This document shows, piece after piece, positions 62,201 to 64,000 of a stretch of 64,000 nt of DNA. The stretch covers positions 5,478-69,477 of the forward strand of contig DHGE01000126.1 in the NCBI GenBank assembly GCA_002402635.1, read 5' to 3'. The notes under the pieces were generated by a model. The model saw only the letters and a list, made by a program, of their open reading frames with translations. It was not told where the DNA came from and did not search any database. The position numbers and the translations under genes were made by a program. Each line of letters begins with the position of its first letter. Positions within the stretch are counted from its first letter, which is position 1. Source of the DNA: Deferribacterales bacterium UBA4806 (GTDB lineage Bacteria > Chrysiogenota > Deferribacteres > Deferribacterales > UBA228).

Positions 62201-62790
62201 TTACCATTACTATCCCTATCATATCTTGCTAATGCCTCGTATAATAGGTTTACATCTGGAGCTTCTATGTTTTTACTTACTAAATCTCCATTTACAAAGG
62301 AATATACTGGAAAAAATGTTTCGTCTCCAGCAAGGTCTGTTTCCTTACACCATCTTGCTTGGTATTGTAGTTTATAAGCTCCTGCTTCATTGTAGTTTCT
62401 GGTATTTAGTGCTGGGTCTCTTATTATAGGGTCTTCAATCTCGGATATAACTACACTACGTAATCCAAATCCAATTCTAACTGTTTCATCAATACCAATC
62501 TGAAAAGTTTTTGTATCTACATCGTGACTATATCCATCAGCAAAAAATTTAGCATTATTTAATACGGCTTGGTGTATATCCCTATTCCAAATAATATCTC
62601 CACCAGCTAATATTCCACCATTGGTGAATATTGTAGTTCCTATAGTTGCTATTTCATCTAATATGAAATTATGATCTTCATTTAATTCTGCCGATTGTAA
62701 CCCTTTACCAGCTCGGTAAAGGTTTCTTTTATATTTTTTAGATTTAAAATTTTCAAATCTATTATAATAATCGGGTGGTAAAACAGCCAT
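59212..62790 (-). CDS. DUF4815 baseplate/tail protein, 1192 aa
   Basis: The N-terminus PPDYYNRFENFKSKKYKRNL, then FRAGKGLQSAELNEDHNFI-type sequence and GGILAGGDIIWN, match DUF4815 virion proteins of large myoviruses. The body is beta-rich with several Ig-like and carbohydrate-module-like parts. It probably anchors the fibres encoded downstream. Its ribosome site AGAAGGAG lies inside the last codons of iscB, so the nuclease gene ends at this gene's translation signal. Confidence 0.75.
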   Translation of the reverse strand: MAVLPPDYYNRFENFKSKKYKRNLYRAGKGLQSAELNEDHNFILDEIATIGTTIFTNGGILAGGDIIWNRDIHQAVLNNAKFFADGYSHDVDTKTFQIGIDETVRIGFGLRSVVISEIEDPIIRDPALNTRNYNEAGAYKLQYQARWCKETDLAGDETFFPVYSFVNGDLVSKNIEAPDVNLLYEALARYDRDSNGNYVVWGMEVSNDRKDTNRKVNIINVMPGLAHVWGYEVRYDYIHKFDVPYNLDQEFQNNEPTTFTADGWYQLRWNPIASVGEVNGTKNITETITRGVNPNTSDILPHTPVVQIIEVKQGTTVYTPGTDYVQNGDAIDWRLGGNEPAPGSLYTVTYDYQQILQNVQISEDRKSINVTGFKPNTTFYVDYYYYIPRIDRLILKRDGSLELLTGVANRLRPAVPKMKETTGLQLAQLYLLYDQAPVITMDYYRAYRMSDIQHIFEVLDNVDYNVAMLSLRDDARSFESSTDKKNLFVDAFLDDRLRDMGIEQDAIITDKTLYPYVDFESNQIQVFNSANTIKIPWENVDYINQYNITDTTRINDVTMLDIVTPFIRLNRRVHRWIDWHVHKHILRYNLFSEIFRDSEHYKPKIITPTQIIDVSAKGFMANERVLIEFDGKPIKEVIASSDGSLETDLEVPRQFFEGTKLIKMIGQTSGIVGIITYEDHHLVVEINRAYSQTWGEPIAEVFLTDDDMFLTGVDLYFVNKPDTYVDVYLTETKDGYPDRRRVLQKVRLYPEDITDALNAIILKHTFTNLSLNGWNNILVKGSMDIDVPGWGMTFTSFYIPHSPAVEISEGTTEVTLQFDIKAFALEPSDYISVEWYNGDSWQSVGSVQFSELHNTDSIPVLFHKQIVLNTSQFGRGNNFLRFQVITDHPSAYKEVWISNITISSNIQQPKQWTHVYFDEPTFVAGGEQYAILLESPDINARVGIARLGEYDSMNNQIYSTPDTKLVQFLKSRDRTGWYKLPKQHLTFQLKKARFIGDDGHGTYILNMGDYEATGISDALILTGSDNHPYTKVEFILTFVDRNNEQYSLLPYKILTFPTYTGTINIQVKLATTNMNYSPFIDSEIVLCLGVLSSPSEYVSRAFEINGNDMKAYVDVKEDINTSVKVYYQDTNGNWAEMTRNETYYVGKSDGYVERQYIVNGIQDISQTRIKVSLNSTNSFYRCYAQNLRVYVI

Positions 62791-62791
62791 A

Positions 62792-64000
62792 TTACACTCT
62801 CCTTCTTTCTAATAATATTGTACTTCTTGCTTGTAATCTAATACAATATTTCTTTATATCTACACCTGAAGCTATAGTTTTGTTTTCTATATTCATTAAA
62901 TCAAATTTTCCTGTGCTACGTTTACCTTTAACAAAACCTACACCTTTTAAAGTCTTAATTAAATCAAATTTTCTTAATCCATATAATTTACCTGTAGGTA
63001 TTTTCTGTTCAGAGTGTTTACCCCTGGTTTGTTTATAATCCCCTTTAGCTATGTGTTTTTTATAGTAAACTGTATCATCAGGTTCAACAATTTCTCCCTC
63101 TTCACAACAAATAGCTATAGCATCATTATAATGTGTTTTTAGCAATCCTAATATTTGTTCCCTTTTATACTTAGTCTCATAACCAAAGGTTTCTTCAAAC
63201 TCCCCAAATTGTTTCTTTAACTGTGATTTTATAATATTAGTATGTGAAGCATCTTTTGTTTTACTCTTAGTTCCTTTAATACTAAATTCTCCCTTGTGTA
63301 GTTTATCGTGACAATCTGTACATAAGGTTATTAGATTATCAGGGGTATTTGTACCTCCTTTGCTTTTAAAAGTAATATGGTGTACATGTAATTTCTTGTT
63401 TTTCCCCTTACATTTCTGACACTGGTATCCATCCTTATGTAAAATATAAGCTTTTACATTGTAGAAACCTTTTTGATTACCATTTTGGTAACCTTTACTC
63501 TTAACATTAGGATTAGTAATTTTATGTATGTCAAAGTTCCCTGTCTCTACTCTCCATCTTGTTACTGGTAATATAGACTCTACAAATTTCTTTTCTCGTA
63601 AATGAGAATCTATTTTAGATTTAATACTTGGTGCTAACTTGCCCTCTCTTTTCATAGAAGCCCTATTTTGCCATCTTGATTTTCTATACCTAGTTTTTCT
63701 TTGTCTCCTATTTCTACGATACATTTTCCTTTGTTGCATTTTTCTGGTAACATCTTCCCTTAATTGTACCTCAGATTGATAAACTACTTTACCGTTACTG
63801 ATAGCTGAACACCCTATCTTTTTACTCCCTGTATCCATCCCTGCTACTACTTCTTGTACATTCTCTTCACAATCCCAAAGTAACTTGATTGTAAAAGGAT
63901 TTTTCCTAATAACCTTAGCCTTCCCTGCCTTTAATAAATGTTTTGCCTTAGCAGGTTTACAAGGCATCAAAGGATTACCATTCTTATTAATTACATACAC
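62792..64000 (-). CDS. iscB: IscB RNA-guided endonuclease homologue (5' end at or beyond window)
   Basis: 402 residues visible. The PLMP domain has NGNPLMPCKPAKAKHLL (P10-P13). RuvC-I is GMDTGSKKIG (D56), the Arg-rich bridge helix runs 91-110, and RuvC-II is WRVETGNFDIHK (E152). The HNH domain has CQKC, HVHHITFKSKGG, DNLITLCTDCH (two Cys pairs, H207/H208). RuvC-III is THYNDAIAI (D293). All nickase residues are present. IscB uses a guide (omega/HEARO) RNA normally encoded just upstream, here outside the window. The first visible codon is GTG, so the true start is either this or further right. Confidence 0.92.
   Translation of the reverse strand: MYVINKNGNPLMPCKPAKAKHLLKAGKAKVIRKNPFTIKLLWDCEENVQEVVAGMDTGSKKIGCSAISNGKVVYQSEVQLREDVTRKMQQRKMYRRNRRQRKTRYRKSRWQNRASMKREGKLAPSIKSKIDSHLREKKFVESILPVTRWRVETGNFDIHKITNPNVKSKGYQNGNQKGFYNVKAYILHKDGYQCQKCKGKNKKLHVHHITFKSKGGTNTPDNLITLCTDCHDKLHKGEFSIKGTKSKTKDASHTNIIKSQLKKQFGEFEETFGYETKYKREQILGLLKTHYNDAIAICCEEGEIVEPDDTVYYKKHIAKGDYKQTRGKHSEQKIPTGKLYGLRKFDLIKTLKGVGFVKGKRSTGKFDLMNIENKTIASGVDIKKYCIRLQARSTILLERRRV

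Noticed and set aside
62792..64000. TnpB or Cas9 identity for the nuclease
   Set aside because: The PLMP N-domain and an HNH inserted in RuvC with about 400 residues identify IscB. TnpB lacks HNH and PLMP, and Cas9 is far larger.
1..64000. tRNA genes, CRISPR arrays, insertion-sequence ends or strong GC-rich terminators
   Set aside because: Reading both strands I saw no cloverleaf, no spaced identical repeats of CRISPR type, no transposase, and no GC-rich hairpin followed by a T-run; absence by eye is not proof.

Overview
This AT-rich window is part of a large, probably myovirus-like, tailed bacteriophage genome. Genes are tightly packed, many neighbours overlap by ATGA-type junctions, and I see no rRNA, tRNA or CRISPR array. 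A lipoprotein/membrane-protein pair that looks like an outer and inner spanin implies a diderm (Gram-negative type) host. A chemoreceptor and a pilus-assembly ATPase in the late region suggest that the host is motile and piliated. I do not name a host genus.

Layout. (1) 1-26.4 kb, minus strand, is the DNA metabolism block. It holds a PD-(D/E)XK exonuclease fragment, a split Rad50/SbcC with SbcD/Mre11, a dNMP kinase, a resolvase-like nuclease, a GIY-YIG homing endonuclease, RecA, an SSB, a clamp loader and a sliding clamp. A family-A DNA polymerase is split into a UDG-exonuclease gene and a polymerase gene. A complete 7-deazaguanine pathway follows (QueD, QueE, QueC, FolE, a QueF-like protein and the DNA transglycosylase DpdA). 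Then come a DnaB-type helicase, an AAA+ loader, a replication initiator with an iteron cluster inside its gene, a ParB-DUF5131 fusion with a TcmP-like partner, a primase and a sigma-like protein. (2) 26.4-26.76 kb is a divergent control region. (3) 26.76-36.05 kb, plus strand, carries a SNF2 helicase, a second possible sigma-like protein, many small probably early genes, a TSCPD-domain protein and an adenine methyltransferase. (4) 36-43.2 kb, minus strand, is an unusual module: a full methyl-accepting chemotaxis protein, a GspE/PilB-type ATPase, a duplicated GspE N-domain protein, spanins, small membrane proteins, a periplasmic ABC-type binding protein and a holin-like protein. (5) 43.2-62.8 kb, minus strand, is the tail-fibre and baseplate block: coiled-coil fibres, a fibrinogen-like tip, Kelch-like repeats, decoration-type paralogues and a DUF4815 protein. 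(6) 62.8-64 kb holds an IscB RNA-guided nuclease homologue.

Working together: the replisome appears largely self-supplied (initiator, loader, helicase, primase, polymerase, clamp, loader, SSB), and DNA guanines are probably replaced by a 7-deazaguanine. Six promoters share one motif, CCTAAATGAAAT-N12-TATAAT. Five drive minus-strand replication or modification genes and one drives the divergent plus-strand operon. GATC is nearly absent by eye except in the methyltransferase gene, which suggests selection by a GATC-cutting enzyme and recent acquisition of that gene.
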